A DNA stretch of 39,039 bases from an uncultured Bacteroidales bacterium (GTDB lineage: Bacteria > Bacteroidota > Bacteroidia > Bacteroidales > UBA932). The position numbers and the translations under genes were made by a program. The notes beneath the pieces are model-generated. The model was not told the origin of the DNA. It did not search any database and was given only the letters and a program-made list of their open reading frames with translations. This document shows, one piece after another, positions 16,869 to 25,697 of this stretch. Position 1 is the first letter of the stretch. Each line of letters starts with the position of its first letter. The stretch is from the NCBI GenBank assembly GCA_900544815.1, contig UQWT01000014.1:1-39039 (forward strand), written 5' to 3'.

Positions 16869-16979
16869 CTATCGTTCTCTACTCTCTTTACTTTCTCTAC
16901 TCTCTACTCTAAATCAGCCAAAGCCAATGCCAAAGCCACTTTACTCTCTTTACTCAAAACAGCCAAAGCTAACGCCATT
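16869..16979 (-). repeat. Intergenic hexamer/purine module (double)
   Basis: Sense direction, right after the stop at 16980: TGGCGTTAGCTTTGGC, then GAGTAAAGAGAGTAAAG, then a second GGCTTTGGCATTGGCTTTGGC followed by TAGAGTAGAGAGTAGAG and more purine tract up to the next start codon. There is no GCTAAAGC arm here, so no hairpin of the kind seen at other sites. Confidence 0.7.
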
Positions 16980-18098
16980 TTACTCTAACTTAAATGAGAA
17001 TTTATTGCAGGCCGACTCCTCAATTGCAATATCCTTGGTTCTTGCAGAAAAGCCAAACAGGGGAGAATATGTTACCACCTCAACAGTCTTTCCGTCCGGC
17101 ATAAACTCCAAGATCCTTAGCCAACCGTCGCCGCCGTTGCCGCTCATTCCACCGCCTATTGCTTGAGTGTTGAACATCATCTGAGCTACAGTGTTACCGG
17201 CATCGTTATTGTCTGTCCTAAAGCCTGCGGCACTCTCAAACTTTTCGTCCGGAGTTGCAACATGACCGCAAATAACCAACTTAATGTTTGGTGTTATCTT
17301 TATGAGTTTCTGCCAGATATCCTCGCCTCCGTTAATTGGCTGCATTTTATAGCCTCCTCTACCAATCCTTGCAGCGTTGTCTCCTGCGCCAAGATATGCG
17401 TGCGTTAGAACTATGACCTTGTAATCCTTATAATCATCGCTTACCGCAAGATTATGTGCCCACTCCAACACCTCGTCTCTTGCGCCATACTCAAGGTTTA
17501 TTACCATAAGCTTGCTCCACCCCTTTACCATGCTCTCATCACTTATTACAAAAGCCGAGTTCTCCAAAGAGCGTTCGTTCATTCTGTTGGGATAATCTCC
17601 CACAAGAATCTGAGGTAGTTTGTTGTTTCTCTCAACTGTAAAATATTTAGGATACTCTGTTCTTGGGTATTCGGAGCGGGTATAACCATAATCGTGATTG
17701 CCTGTACATATTATATATGGGAGATAGTTATCTAACCTTGCAAAAGCATGAGAGACAAATTCCCACTGCCTGCGGCTCGTAAGATTGCCGAATCTTGGGA
17801 ACGGTGGTCTTATACACTCATTCTGGTCTACAAGGTCTCCTGTACAAAGTGCCGCTTTTATGTTAAGGTTCTTTATATTATCCTTAACCCAGGCGGTCAT
17901 AAGTTCCAATACCGGTTGGTTATAGTCGTACTTCACATAATTCTGCACATCGGGGAGCAGAATCACAGAGAACGACTTGTCATTTTTAAGGTGCAACACC
18001 TGCGCCTTAACTTGAGCATTTGCTACATTGCCGACAAGCAGAAACAACACAAGCGGCAATGCTGCAAAAAACGAATGCAATAACTGTTTATTTCTCAT
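16980..18098 (-). CDS. Secreted calcineurin-like metallophosphoesterase
   Basis: A two-metal phosphoesterase, 372 residues, with a signal peptide (LLHSFFAALPLVLFLLVG, cleavage near NANAQ). Metal-site motifs are in order: LLPDVQNY (Asp50), CTGDLVDQNE (Asp88), CTGNHDYG (133-136), VLTHAYLG and ICGHVA. It is periplasmic or surface located. Its place in a sugar-acid locus suggests removal of a phosphate or phosphodiester substituent from the glycan, but that is a guess. It starts just after a hexamer module and the multi-stem element at 18187-18372. Confidence 0.88.
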   Translation of the reverse strand: MRNKQLLHSFFAALPLVLFLLVGNVANAQVKAQVLHLKNDKSFSVILLPDVQNYVKYDYNQPVLELMTAWVKDNIKNLNIKAALCTGDLVDQNECIRPPFPRFGNLTSRRQWEFVSHAFARLDNYLPYIICTGNHDYGYTRSEYPRTEYPKYFTVERNNKLPQILVGDYPNRMNERSLENSAFVISDESMVKGWSKLMVINLEYGARDEVLEWAHNLAVSDDYKDYKVIVLTHAYLGAGDNAARIGRGGYKMQPINGGEDIWQKLIKITPNIKLVICGHVATPDEKFESAAGFRTDNNDAGNTVAQMMFNTQAIGGGMSGNGGDGWLRILEFMPDGKTVEVVTYSPLFGFSARTKDIAIEESACNKFSFKLE

Positions 18099-18116
18099 AA
18101 TACCCTTTTTAATTAT

Positions 18117-18176
18117 GCTTTTGCTTTGGCCTTAGCTAATTATATTTTGAACGCCAAGGCCAACGCCAACACTTTT
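18117..18176 (-). repeat. Intergenic hexamer module with matched arms
   Basis: Sense direction: GTTGGCGTTGGCCTTGGCGTTC, then ATAATTAGCTAAGGCCAAAGC. GGCCTTGGC pairs with GCTAAGGCC in RNA over nine positions, one a G-U pair. The CTT/AAG middle replaces the TTT/AAA middle seen at other copies, a matched change in both arms. Confidence 0.7.
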
Positions 18177-18186
18177 CTAACTCATA

Positions 18187-18372
18187 ATTAGAAACCGTCC
18201 TTCTCTCCATGTCAATCAACTGCTTATGCTCTTAATCAGCTTGAAACGGCTAAGTCGTCCCTTTTAGTCTGCTTTGCATCCTAACGGTCCTTCAACAGAC
18301 GCCGTTTCTTATAAGCTGCTTTCGGCAATCGCTCTTCCGTTGATTAACAAGTCGTTCACAACTGTTTCTAAT
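18187..18372 (-). ncRNA. Multi-stem palindromic element, copy A (candidate structured RNA)
   Basis: A nested set of inverted repeats covers the region. ATTAGAAACnGT (18187-18198) pairs with ACnGTTTCTAAT (18361-18372). Inside lie CAATCAAC/GTTGATTA (18213-18220 with 18339-18346, one mismatch), GCTTAT/ATAAGC (18222-18227 with 18311-18316), GAAACGGC/GCCGTTTC (18243-18250 with 18301-18308) and GTCTG/CAGAC (18267-18271 with 18296-18300). No open frame explains it. It shares a core with two other sites in the window (26672-26716, 38112-38188). It may be a structured RNA inside the operon transcript or a miniature mobile palindrome. The strand of any RNA is assumed from operon direction. Confidence 0.5.
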
Positions 18373-18433
18373 CACTTACTCTCTCTACTCTACATTCTAT
18401 ACACTTTTAATTCAATCAAGGCCAACGCCAAAG
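18373..18433 (-). repeat. Intergenic hexamer/purine module
   Basis: Sense direction, right after the stop at 18434: AGCTTTGGCGTTGGCC, then AT-rich bases, then GTAGAGTAGAGAGAGTAAG, running into the multi-stem element. Confidence 0.65.
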
Positions 18434-19126
18434 CTATATAACAAAGCGGAAATACTCGTTGCACAATAGATGCGTAGGCTCAACATCCTCCTCAATAGAG
18501 GAATACCTCCCCTTATCTACCAAAAATACATTATCTGTATTGTCATCATTCACGCAAGAGACCTCCCCTATAAGGGAATCACCCTCCTCAGACCAAAACG
18601 TATGGTAAAGATATGGGAAATAGCAGATGCTCTGCCCAGGGTATATCTTTACAACCTCTCCTGCATTTACAGTGGTCTCCACCCCGTCTATCTTTACAAC
18701 AATAGGCGATTTATCTAACTCAGACGATTTACCTGCAGAACCGGGTTTGTCAAAGCTCTTCCACAGCTTCATGTAGAGCACTCCTCCACCTCTGTTTATA
18801 ATATCCTCTGTTTTAAGAACATGATAATGAAGCGGTGTAACTTGATTCTCCCTTACATACATTATCTTTTCGCAATATGGTTTGGATGGTTTATTAAGAT
18901 TTCCATTTCTAAGTGTTATCAAGGTCAAACCGGTATTGGCAAAATCACCGTAACCGAAATCTGTTATATCCCAGCCAAGCGAATTTTCAAAGATCTCACC
19001 GCATGAGGCTTTCATCTCCTGCCATTTGGATGGTGTCCAATATGCCCAATCCGGCAGGAAAAAGCTGTTCTTCTTCATAAATGCCATAGCCTCTTCTATG
19101 TATCTGTTTACCTCTGATCTTCTCAT
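18434..19126 (-). CDS. D-lyxose ketol-isomerase-family cupin
   Basis: This belongs to the D-lyxose isomerase family (E. coli O157 YdaE type), which interconverts D-lyxose and D-xylulose; characterised members often also interconvert D-mannose and D-fructose. The 230-residue product has the cupin metal ligands His100, His102 and Glu107 in TPLHYHVLKTEDI and His175 in FPYLYHTFWSEEG. Other family text includes SLGWDITDFGYGDF and VRENQVTPLHYH. It is cytosolic, with no signal peptide. In this locus it would isomerise the aldose left after pyruvate release, with the FGGY kinase next. Substrate choice between lyxose, mannose or another sugar cannot be read from sequence. Confidence 0.87.
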   Translation of the reverse strand: MRRSEVNRYIEEAMAFMKKNSFFLPDWAYWTPSKWQEMKASCGEIFENSLGWDITDFGYGDFANTGLTLITLRNGNLNKPSKPYCEKIMYVRENQVTPLHYHVLKTEDIINRGGGVLYMKLWKSFDKPGSAGKSSELDKSPIVVKIDGVETTVNAGEVVKIYPGQSICYFPYLYHTFWSEEGDSLIGEVSCVNDDNTDNVFLVDKGRYSSIEEDVEPTHLLCNEYFRFVI

Positions 19127-19144
19127 TTTTTTATCGTTTTAAAT

Positions 19145-19312
19145 ACTTAACATTCTCTACTTTCTTTACTCAAAAAGTCAACGCCCTACTAGTTTATTGT
19201 TTATAGTTAAAAGTTTATAGTCAATTTCCGGCTTTAGCTTTAGCTTTAGCTTTAGCTTTAGCTTTAGCTTTAGCTAATTACTCTCTTTACCCTAAATCAG
19301 CCAACGCCAATG
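19145..19312 (-). repeat. Intergenic module with a (GCTTTA)7 tract
   Basis: Sense direction after the stop at 19313: GCATTGGCGTTGGC, a GGGTAAAGAGAG spacer, TAATTAGC, then seven perfect copies of the hexamer TAAAGC (19231-19272). A TATAAAC-type stretch and a second module (GGGCGTTGAC, GAGTAAAGAAAGTAGAG) follow. The pure hexamer run is the longest in the window and could change length by slippage. Confidence 0.8.
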
Positions 19313-21001
19313 CTACAAACTTTTAACGACATCCTTAATCCTAACCTGCTGGAACACCATATCGGCACCACTTCCCTCATACAAAATTCCAATAGTTTCG
19401 TTATCTATGCTTGTAATACATGAGTAGCCGTTTCCGTTCTGCTCGTCCAAAAGCAGCCAATACTCTTTTGGCCATGTTTCGCCGTTATCCAAACTGCACT
19501 TAAGGGTAAAGTTGTCTCTATTGCTTATAGAAGAGGGATTAAAGAAAAAGAGTATGCTCCTTTTTGTTCCATCTGCATTGGTATAGACATGTTTGTAAAG
19601 AGATGCCTGGCACGCAGACTCTATAAGCGCATTACGCGATGTAGAGTGCTCTTTCCATGTTGCTGCAGTATCCTTTGTCACCATTATGGCACGACCGTTG
19701 TTCTCTGTTCTGTTTCTGTTGCTTCTCTCACGCATATTAAGCATAATAGAACCGTCATCCAATTGGACAGCCATACATTCGTTGGTATTTGTATATGCAG
19801 GTGTGCCGGAGTGCCATGTATTGCCGCCATCTTTGCTGTATATTATGGTTGATACCTGCAGTCCATCCTCCATTCTGCCCTCGGCAGGAAATACAAGTGT
19901 ACCGTCATCTAATGTTATACCTCTGCCGGGGCCGGGTGCCATAAGCCACCAGCTCTCCTTTTTCACCTGCTTTGTAATATTCACTGGCTCAGACCATGTA
20001 AGGCCGTCATCTGTACTCTTTACAATCATAAACTGAGATGATTGTTTTACGCCGTAGCCCGGCTGGGAACCTCTGCTTCTCCATTGGTGATTCCATACGG
20101 TAGAGGTATCTGTAAGCCCCTCTACCCATTTTCCTGTCTGCGGATCCAGCACCCCGTGCATCCACAATCCAACAATAAATATGTTGCCTGTATTTTCATC
20201 CACAAGTATGGCTCCGTCACTCACGCCGTTGTATTTCTGAGGCAAGCCGCCCCATTCCCCCATATCTATTGCCTTTGTCATACTACTCCAGGTTGCTCCG
20301 CCATCTGTACTTCTATTTACGCAGATATCCATATCCCCCTGCAGGTCTCTGTAACGTCCTACTCTGCCGTCATATATGGCAATCAATGTTCCCTTCTTGG
20401 TAGTGGCAAGCCCGGGGATACGTGCTGCAACCCCATCCTGCATCTTCTGCCTTAATGCAACGCCAAAGCTCAACTCCTTGGATAATGTGTCGGGAAGCAT
20501 AATCTTACCTTTGTCTGTCTTGACAAAGAGCGGCTTAAAGGTTATCTTGCCACACATATCTATCGAATCCCTTAACCTTAGAGAGACAACCAATTTAGCA
20601 GTATCCGAAGATGTTACAACAACCGCACTGCCCAATGCCAACTCAACCTTATAGCTTTTGCGCCCTCTGCTCAATTCAAATGTTTCCCCTGCAATAGGAA
20701 CATTGGCTCTTTCTTTGTCTAACAGCTCTGCAGATACAATATCATGCAACCCGTTATTGGAGTAAAGCTCAAATGCAACAGACTCTATTGCAATATTCTC
20801 TGCATACGCGCTATCCTTGGCTATATTTACAAAGGCCACCTCGTTCACAGGGTTAAGTGCAAGAACAGGCGAGACCGGAACAGATACCTCTACGTCACAG
20901 ATCTCAGCCTCCGGCTTGCAAGACAAGCAAGCCAAGGCCAAAATCAATACTAAATTATTAAATAACCGATGATTAAAACTATAAAACTTTCTACTTGTCA
21001 T
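19313..21001 (-). CDS. GH33 sialidase-family lipoprotein
   Basis: An exo-glycosidase of the sialidase fold, 562 residues. A lipoprotein-like signal (NNLVLILALACLSC) is followed by a sialidase N-terminal domain (about 45-190), then the six-bladed propeller. The first Arg of the triad is in ARIPGLATTKKGTL; Asp boxes are STDGGATW, STDDGLTW, SKDGGNTW and SLDNGETW; a further Arg is in LNMRERSNRN; a candidate acidic partner is in LIESACQASL and a candidate nucleophile Tyr in NGYSCIT. The ATG at 21001 overlaps the susD end by 11 bases (ATGACAAGTAG), which implies coupling. GH33 members cleave Neu5Ac, KDN or related ulosonic acids, so substrate is open. Confidence 0.9.
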   Translation of the reverse strand: MTSRKFYSFNHRLFNNLVLILALACLSCKPEAEICDVEVSVPVSPVLALNPVNEVAFVNIAKDSAYAENIAIESVAFELYSNNGLHDIVSAELLDKERANVPIAGETFELSRGRKSYKVELALGSAVVVTSSDTAKLVVSLRLRDSIDMCGKITFKPLFVKTDKGKIMLPDTLSKELSFGVALRQKMQDGVAARIPGLATTKKGTLIAIYDGRVGRYRDLQGDMDICVNRSTDGGATWSSMTKAIDMGEWGGLPQKYNGVSDGAILVDENTGNIFIVGLWMHGVLDPQTGKWVEGLTDTSTVWNHQWRSRGSQPGYGVKQSSQFMIVKSTDDGLTWSEPVNITKQVKKESWWLMAPGPGRGITLDDGTLVFPAEGRMEDGLQVSTIIYSKDGGNTWHSGTPAYTNTNECMAVQLDDGSIMLNMRERSNRNRTENNGRAIMVTKDTAATWKEHSTSRNALIESACQASLYKHVYTNADGTKRSILFFFNPSSISNRDNFTLKCSLDNGETWPKEYWLLLDEQNGNGYSCITSIDNETIGILYEGSGADMVFQQVRIKDVVKSL

Positions 21002-22448
21002 AGCCCTCTGTCTGCTCAATATTAGGATTGGTATTGATACAGCTCGAAGACACAGGCCACAGCAGAATATTCTTCTCATTCTCCCTGCCCTGCAAAGAGG
21101 CTATTCTTGTAAATGCCTGCCCGAACCTTACAATAGTCCACCAGCTCTTTGCCTCACCTACAAACTCTTTAAGAGTCTCATCTATAATGGCATTGTCAAT
21201 TGCATCCTTAGACATTGCCCCTACGTATCTTGTCTGAGTGCCGTATGCCCTCTTCTCTATCTTAAGCAACTCCACCTGTGCTGCAGGGCTATTGCCCAAA
21301 GCGTTCTCTATCTCCGCCTTCATAAGGATTGCCTCTGCAAATCTATACATGATAATATCAGACGAAAAATACCTTGTCTCGTTAATCCACTCACCTTTGT
21401 ATTTGTTTATCCATCTCCAGCGAGTAGAACCGTCTTGACATACTCCAAAGCTCACATCCTTTCTGCTGTCTGCAGGATCGCTGCTCAAAAAGGCTTCGTA
21501 CTCATCTGTAATGGATACATACTGCTGATGGCTGCCAATAGGGACAGGGTTGTTTACCAACTCTTTGTTCTCTACATATTGTTCAGGAGCAAGATACATA
21601 GATGGATAACCACCCGTATACTCATCTCTCTCATAGTTTATAGAGAAGATTATCTCCTTGCTTCCCTCATTCTCAACTCCAAAAATATTTGCAAAACTAT
21701 CCTCCAAACCATAACCTGCAGCGCCAAGAACATTATCAACGGCAGCCTTTGCAGATGTAAGAGCCTCGTTCCCTCCGCCGAGCCTTTTGGCCTTCCACAA
21801 ATAATAGTCTGCGGCAAGCATGTTAACAGAGGCGTAAGATGCCTTCTTCTTTGAGGTCATAGAGGTTGTTGCAAGCGAAAGTGCATTCTTGATATCAGAT
21901 TCAACAAGAGCGTATACATCTGCCGCACTCTCCCTAACCGGATAAAGGTCCTCCTGTTTGTCAGATTCAAATCCGTTTGTGAGGACAGGAGCATCACCCC
22001 ATACCCTTGCAATAAGGAAATAACAGTATGCCCTTGCAAAATATGCATTGGCAAGAACCTCGTTTTTAGTCTTCTCGCTATTAAAGGTGATATTAGGAGT
22101 ATACTTTAGGATAAGGTTGCAGGAGTTTATTGTAGTGTAGATAGAGCACCAGTCCGTACCCTCCATATCCTTTGTTATAACGTTGGCAGACATCTTGTCG
22201 TAGTCTTTGTTACTCATCATTCCGCCACCGTAAAGAGAGGTCCTGTAATCACCATAAACAGGCAGAGATGTAGCCAGCGCAACCCTCAACTGAGAATAAA
22301 CGCCATTCACGGCACTCACAGCATCAGACTCAGATTTCCACATTGAAGCAGAGGTAAACTCACTCTTCTGCTCAACATTAAGGTCTCCGTGGCACGATAC
22401 CGCAACCACACTCAAAAGTACTATAAATATATATTGTATTTTTCTCAT
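20991..22448 (-). CDS. SusD/RagB-family glycan-binding lipoprotein
   Basis: A surface lipoprotein that closes over its SusC partner to capture glycans. The start at 22448 (MRKIQYIFIVLLSVVAVSC) gives 485 residues with a lipoprotein signal ending in VSC. SusD-type text includes SEFTSASMWKSESDAVSAVNGVY near the N-terminus, helical TPR-like segments such as ANAYFARAYCYFLIARVWGD, and the RagB C-terminal region SSDIIMYRFAEAILMKAEIEN. It directly follows susC (17 bases) and overlaps the sialidase gene, placing the three in one transcript. Confidence 0.93.
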   Translation of the reverse strand: MRKIQYIFIVLLSVVAVSCHGDLNVEQKSEFTSASMWKSESDAVSAVNGVYSQLRVALATSLPVYGDYRTSLYGGGMMSNKDYDKMSANVITKDMEGTDWCSIYTTINSCNLILKYTPNITFNSEKTKNEVLANAYFARAYCYFLIARVWGDAPVLTNGFESDKQEDLYPVRESAADVYALVESDIKNALSLATTSMTSKKKASYASVNMLAADYYLWKAKRLGGGNEALTSAKAAVDNVLGAAGYGLEDSFANIFGVENEGSKEIIFSINYERDEYTGGYPSMYLAPEQYVENKELVNNPVPIGSHQQYVSITDEYEAFLSSDPADSRKDVSFGVCQDGSTRWRWINKYKGEWINETRYFSSDIIMYRFAEAILMKAEIENALGNSPAAQVELLKIEKRAYGTQTRYVGAMSKDAIDNAIIDETLKEFVGEAKSWWTIVRFGQAFTRIASLQGRENEKNILLWPVSSSCINTNPNIEQTEGYDK

Positions 22449-22465
22449 AACCAATATTTTATATT

Positions 22466-25400
22466 TTAGAACGTAACTTTAACGCCCAAAGAGAATCTCT
22501 TTATAGGCGGATATGTATAGAATGAAGAACTGTACGCATTTGATGTACCTGTCTCAGGTGACATTCCTATTACTTTGGTAAAGTAATGCAGGTTGCTTCC
22601 CGACAAAGTAAACGCAATGTTCTCTATCTTGGCTTTCTTAAGACCAGGGCATTTAAGGAGATACTGCAATGACACATCCCTTATGCACAAGTAGTCACCC
22701 TTTGTGGTAAATACATTGGAGTTAGGTCTGTAGTTCTTGTTAAGCTCATCCGAGTCGTTACCGCCAAACCTTGCATATTTGGCATCTGCTACATTCTGTC
22801 CGCTCTCGGGGTCCCAAGCCTTCTTAATCTCTGTAGGAAGAGATGTATTGTTTCCAAAGAAGTTACACATCTGTCTCTGCAGCAAGTTGTTGCTTATTGA
22901 ATGACCCAAAGCCCAATCCAAATAGATATTAAGAGTAAGGTTCTTGTATGTGAAAGTATTGCCCAAACCTCCGGTATGTTTTGGAAGGGTATTTCCAAGA
23001 TAGTACATATCAGAACCGTTTATAATACCGTCTCCGTTAAGATCCATCCACTCATAATCTCCAATGGCCTTCTTGCCAATGCTGGAGTTTTTGTCACCTG
23101 TAACATAATTCTTCTTTGTCCAGTCCCAACCACGAGACTGAGAGTCGTAGCGGGCGTTGTTTGCCTGCTCCTGTGTGGTGATGATATAATCTGTCTTGTA
23201 ACCGTAGAAACGTCCAAGAGGCTCACCCTCTGCAGTACCGCCAAACTCAATTGTGCTGCCGTCTGCCATCTTAACGGTGTAGCCACCTATACGATTCTTG
23301 TCACGTCCGTTGTCGGGAAGCTTAAGAACCTTATTCTCCACATAGCTCCAAACCAATTTTGTGCTCCAGCTGAAATTTTTGTGCGAAATGTTCTGTGTTG
23401 TAATATCTATATCGAATCCGGCAAATCTCACCTTTCCAAGATTGGTTAGAATGCTGCCAAAACCAGATGTGTTTGGAAGCACCTTGCTTGTTATAAGGTT
23501 GTCTGTTACCTTTCTAAAGTAGTCTGCGGTTATCTGCACACGGTTCTCCCACAAGCCCATATCAAAGCCGGCATCCAACTGGGTTGATGTCTCCCAAGTA
23601 AGGCCCTTGTTAGGCATTGTAGATGGAACAACAGATGCCTCACCGTTATATTTGGTTCCAATGGCATATTTGCCAAGCGCATCGTAGTAACCTACATAAT
23701 TATTACCTGTCTGGCCGTAACTTACCCTTAGCTTAAGGTTGTTTATAGCCTTTACGTTAAAGAAATTCTCCTCGGATATTACCCAACCAGCAGATGCACC
23801 CGGGAAGAAGCCCCATTTATTGCCAGAAGCAAATTTAGATGAGCCGTCCTCTCTAAAGGTGAACATAATCATATATTTTTTCTGGTAGTCATACATAAAC
23901 CTGCCAAAGTAGCCAATCATAACCTCCTCATTCATAGTGGTTGTAGCATCTGTCTTTGTAGGGCCCGCATTAAGGGTTGGGATTTTGTCAGACGCCGCAT
24001 CCTTAGCTGCTGCATTAAGATATTTGTATTTATATCTTTGGTATGAATAACCGGCAACTGCAGAGAATGAATGCTTGTTGTTGAATGTCTTGTTGTAGGA
24101 GAAATAGGTCTCCAATTTCTGCCTCTCCTCATCTGTAAGGTTAGAAGATGATGGCCTTGAGCCGTTGAAAATGTTAGCTCTTGTAAAGTAATCGCCCGTA
24201 GCGTTTGAGGTAAAGAACGATGCCTGACCTACAAACTTAAGCCCATCTATAATCTTATACTCTAACGTACCATTAAGGCCAAGCTTGTTAACCTTCTGGT
24301 CTGTATCGTTGTAATATGAGTAGAATACAGGTGTTGGAGAGGACGCATTGTAACCAGGTGTAGGTGTTCCGGCCCACTCACCTGCATCATAGTAGATCTT
24401 TTGGGTGGTAGGGGTCATCATACCTCTGGTAATTACCTTATACTGACTCTCGTACGCATTCGTCTTGTTTTGGTTGAAATCCACGCCGGCCTTAATGGTA
24501 AGCCTCTCAGATGCCTGAATATCCATATTGGCTCTTGCACTAAACCTGCTGAAGTTTGTTCCAATTGCAACACCCTCATCATCTGTATAACCTATACTTG
24601 CCAAATATTTAATGTTCTCGGAACCACCTGTAATTCCAATATAGTAGTTCTGCCAAAGAGCCGTCTTGTATGTCTCGTCCACCCAGTTGTTGTCTTGGAA
24701 AATAAGATACTCTCCGGGGTTGATAGGATCCTCCATCTTCTTGTATCCAGCAGGGACTGCCTCGCCGTCTGCAAGTTTTCTTGTAGAATATTTAGACTCT
24801 GCAGTGTTGCCGGAGCTATATGCGTAGTTATTGGCTGTAAGATAGTTAGGGTGAGGTCCCTGGCTCAGTCTCTTACGCATTAGAGTAATTGCCTCCTCTG
24901 AGTTAAGGTAAGACATATTACGTTCTGTATTCTCCAAAGCGTAGCTTACCTCAAATGTAACCTGAGGTCCTATATTTCTTGCCCCCTTCTTTGTCGTTAC
25001 CAAAACAACGCCGTTAGATGCCCTTGAACCGTAGATTGCAGATGATGCCGCATCCTTAAGGACCTCCATAGATTCTATATCGTTAGGGTTTATTCCCGAC
25101 AAATCACGCTCTATTCCATCCACCAATATAAGAGGAGAGTTGCTTCCATCTATAGATGAACCACCCCTTATGAGGATAGTAGGCTCTGCTCCCGGAGTGT
25201 TGTTGGTTGTATATATTCTGGCACCGGCAACCTTTCCTTTAAGACCATCTCCTACGGAGTTGATAGGTTGGTTTGCCAATTCGCTGCCAGAAACCTTTGT
25301 AATGGCAGATGTTATCGTTCTCTTGGACTGAGAGCCATAACCCACAACCATAAGTTCCTCCAGACCAATAGATTCCTCACTTAAAACAACATTAATCACA

Positions 25401-25675
25401 GTCTTGTCTGTTACCGTAATCTCTTTGGTAACATATCCAATAAACGAAAATACCAAGGTCTCTCCGCTATTTACAGAAAGTGAATAATAGCCATCCTCTA
25501 AAGAGGAGGTACCATTAGTAGGATTGGACTTTACGAACACCGTAACACCCTCTATTGCCACACCGCTGTCATCTGTTATTTTGCCAGATACCTTTACAGT
25601 ATCTGCAAACAGTGACACAGAAAACAACAGACCTACAACTGTCAGGAAAAATTTCAATCGTATCATAAAGATCAT
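22466..25675 (-). CDS. SusC/RagA-family TonB-dependent transporter
   Basis: An outer-membrane TonB-dependent importer for glycans, 1069 residues from 25675 (ATG 25666, MIRLKFFLTVVGLLFSVSLF, is an equally good start). After the signal peptide come a carboxypeptidase-regulatory-like domain (about 27-105, KVSGKITDDSGVAIEGVTVF), the TonB-box region EELMVVGYGSQ, the plug with ILIRGGSSIDGSNSPLILVD and DAASSAIYGSRASNGVVLVT, and a 22-strand barrel ending in aromatic SLGVKVTF. It pairs with the SusD gene downstream, and the aldolase gene lies 22 bases upstream. Confidence 0.95.
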   Translation of the reverse strand: MIFMIRLKFFLTVVGLLFSVSLFADTVKVSGKITDDSGVAIEGVTVFVKSNPTNGTSSLEDGYYSLSVNSGETLVFSFIGYVTKEITVTDKTVINVVLSEESIGLEELMVVGYGSQSKRTITSAITKVSGSELANQPINSVGDGLKGKVAGARIYTTNNTPGAEPTILIRGGSSIDGSNSPLILVDGIERDLSGINPNDIESMEVLKDAASSAIYGSRASNGVVLVTTKKGARNIGPQVTFEVSYALENTERNMSYLNSEEAITLMRKRLSQGPHPNYLTANNYAYSSGNTAESKYSTRKLADGEAVPAGYKKMEDPINPGEYLIFQDNNWVDETYKTALWQNYYIGITGGSENIKYLASIGYTDDEGVAIGTNFSRFSARANMDIQASERLTIKAGVDFNQNKTNAYESQYKVITRGMMTPTTQKIYYDAGEWAGTPTPGYNASSPTPVFYSYYNDTDQKVNKLGLNGTLEYKIIDGLKFVGQASFFTSNATGDYFTRANIFNGSRPSSSNLTDEERQKLETYFSYNKTFNNKHSFSAVAGYSYQRYKYKYLNAAAKDAASDKIPTLNAGPTKTDATTTMNEEVMIGYFGRFMYDYQKKYMIMFTFREDGSSKFASGNKWGFFPGASAGWVISEENFFNVKAINNLKLRVSYGQTGNNYVGYYDALGKYAIGTKYNGEASVVPSTMPNKGLTWETSTQLDAGFDMGLWENRVQITADYFRKVTDNLITSKVLPNTSGFGSILTNLGKVRFAGFDIDITTQNISHKNFSWSTKLVWSYVENKVLKLPDNGRDKNRIGGYTVKMADGSTIEFGGTAEGEPLGRFYGYKTDYIITTQEQANNARYDSQSRGWDWTKKNYVTGDKNSSIGKKAIGDYEWMDLNGDGIINGSDMYYLGNTLPKHTGGLGNTFTYKNLTLNIYLDWALGHSISNNLLQRQMCNFFGNNTSLPTEIKKAWDPESGQNVADAKYARFGGNDSDELNKNYRPNSNVFTTKGDYLCIRDVSLQYLLKCPGLKKAKIENIAFTLSGSNLHYFTKVIGMSPETGTSNAYSSSFYTYPPIKRFSLGVKVTF

Positions 25676-25697
25676 TATTAGGTTTTATAAATTCATA

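Noticed and set aside
19231..19272. Hexamer tandem tract as a CRISPR-like array
   Set aside because: There are no spacers between units; it is a pure simple repeat.
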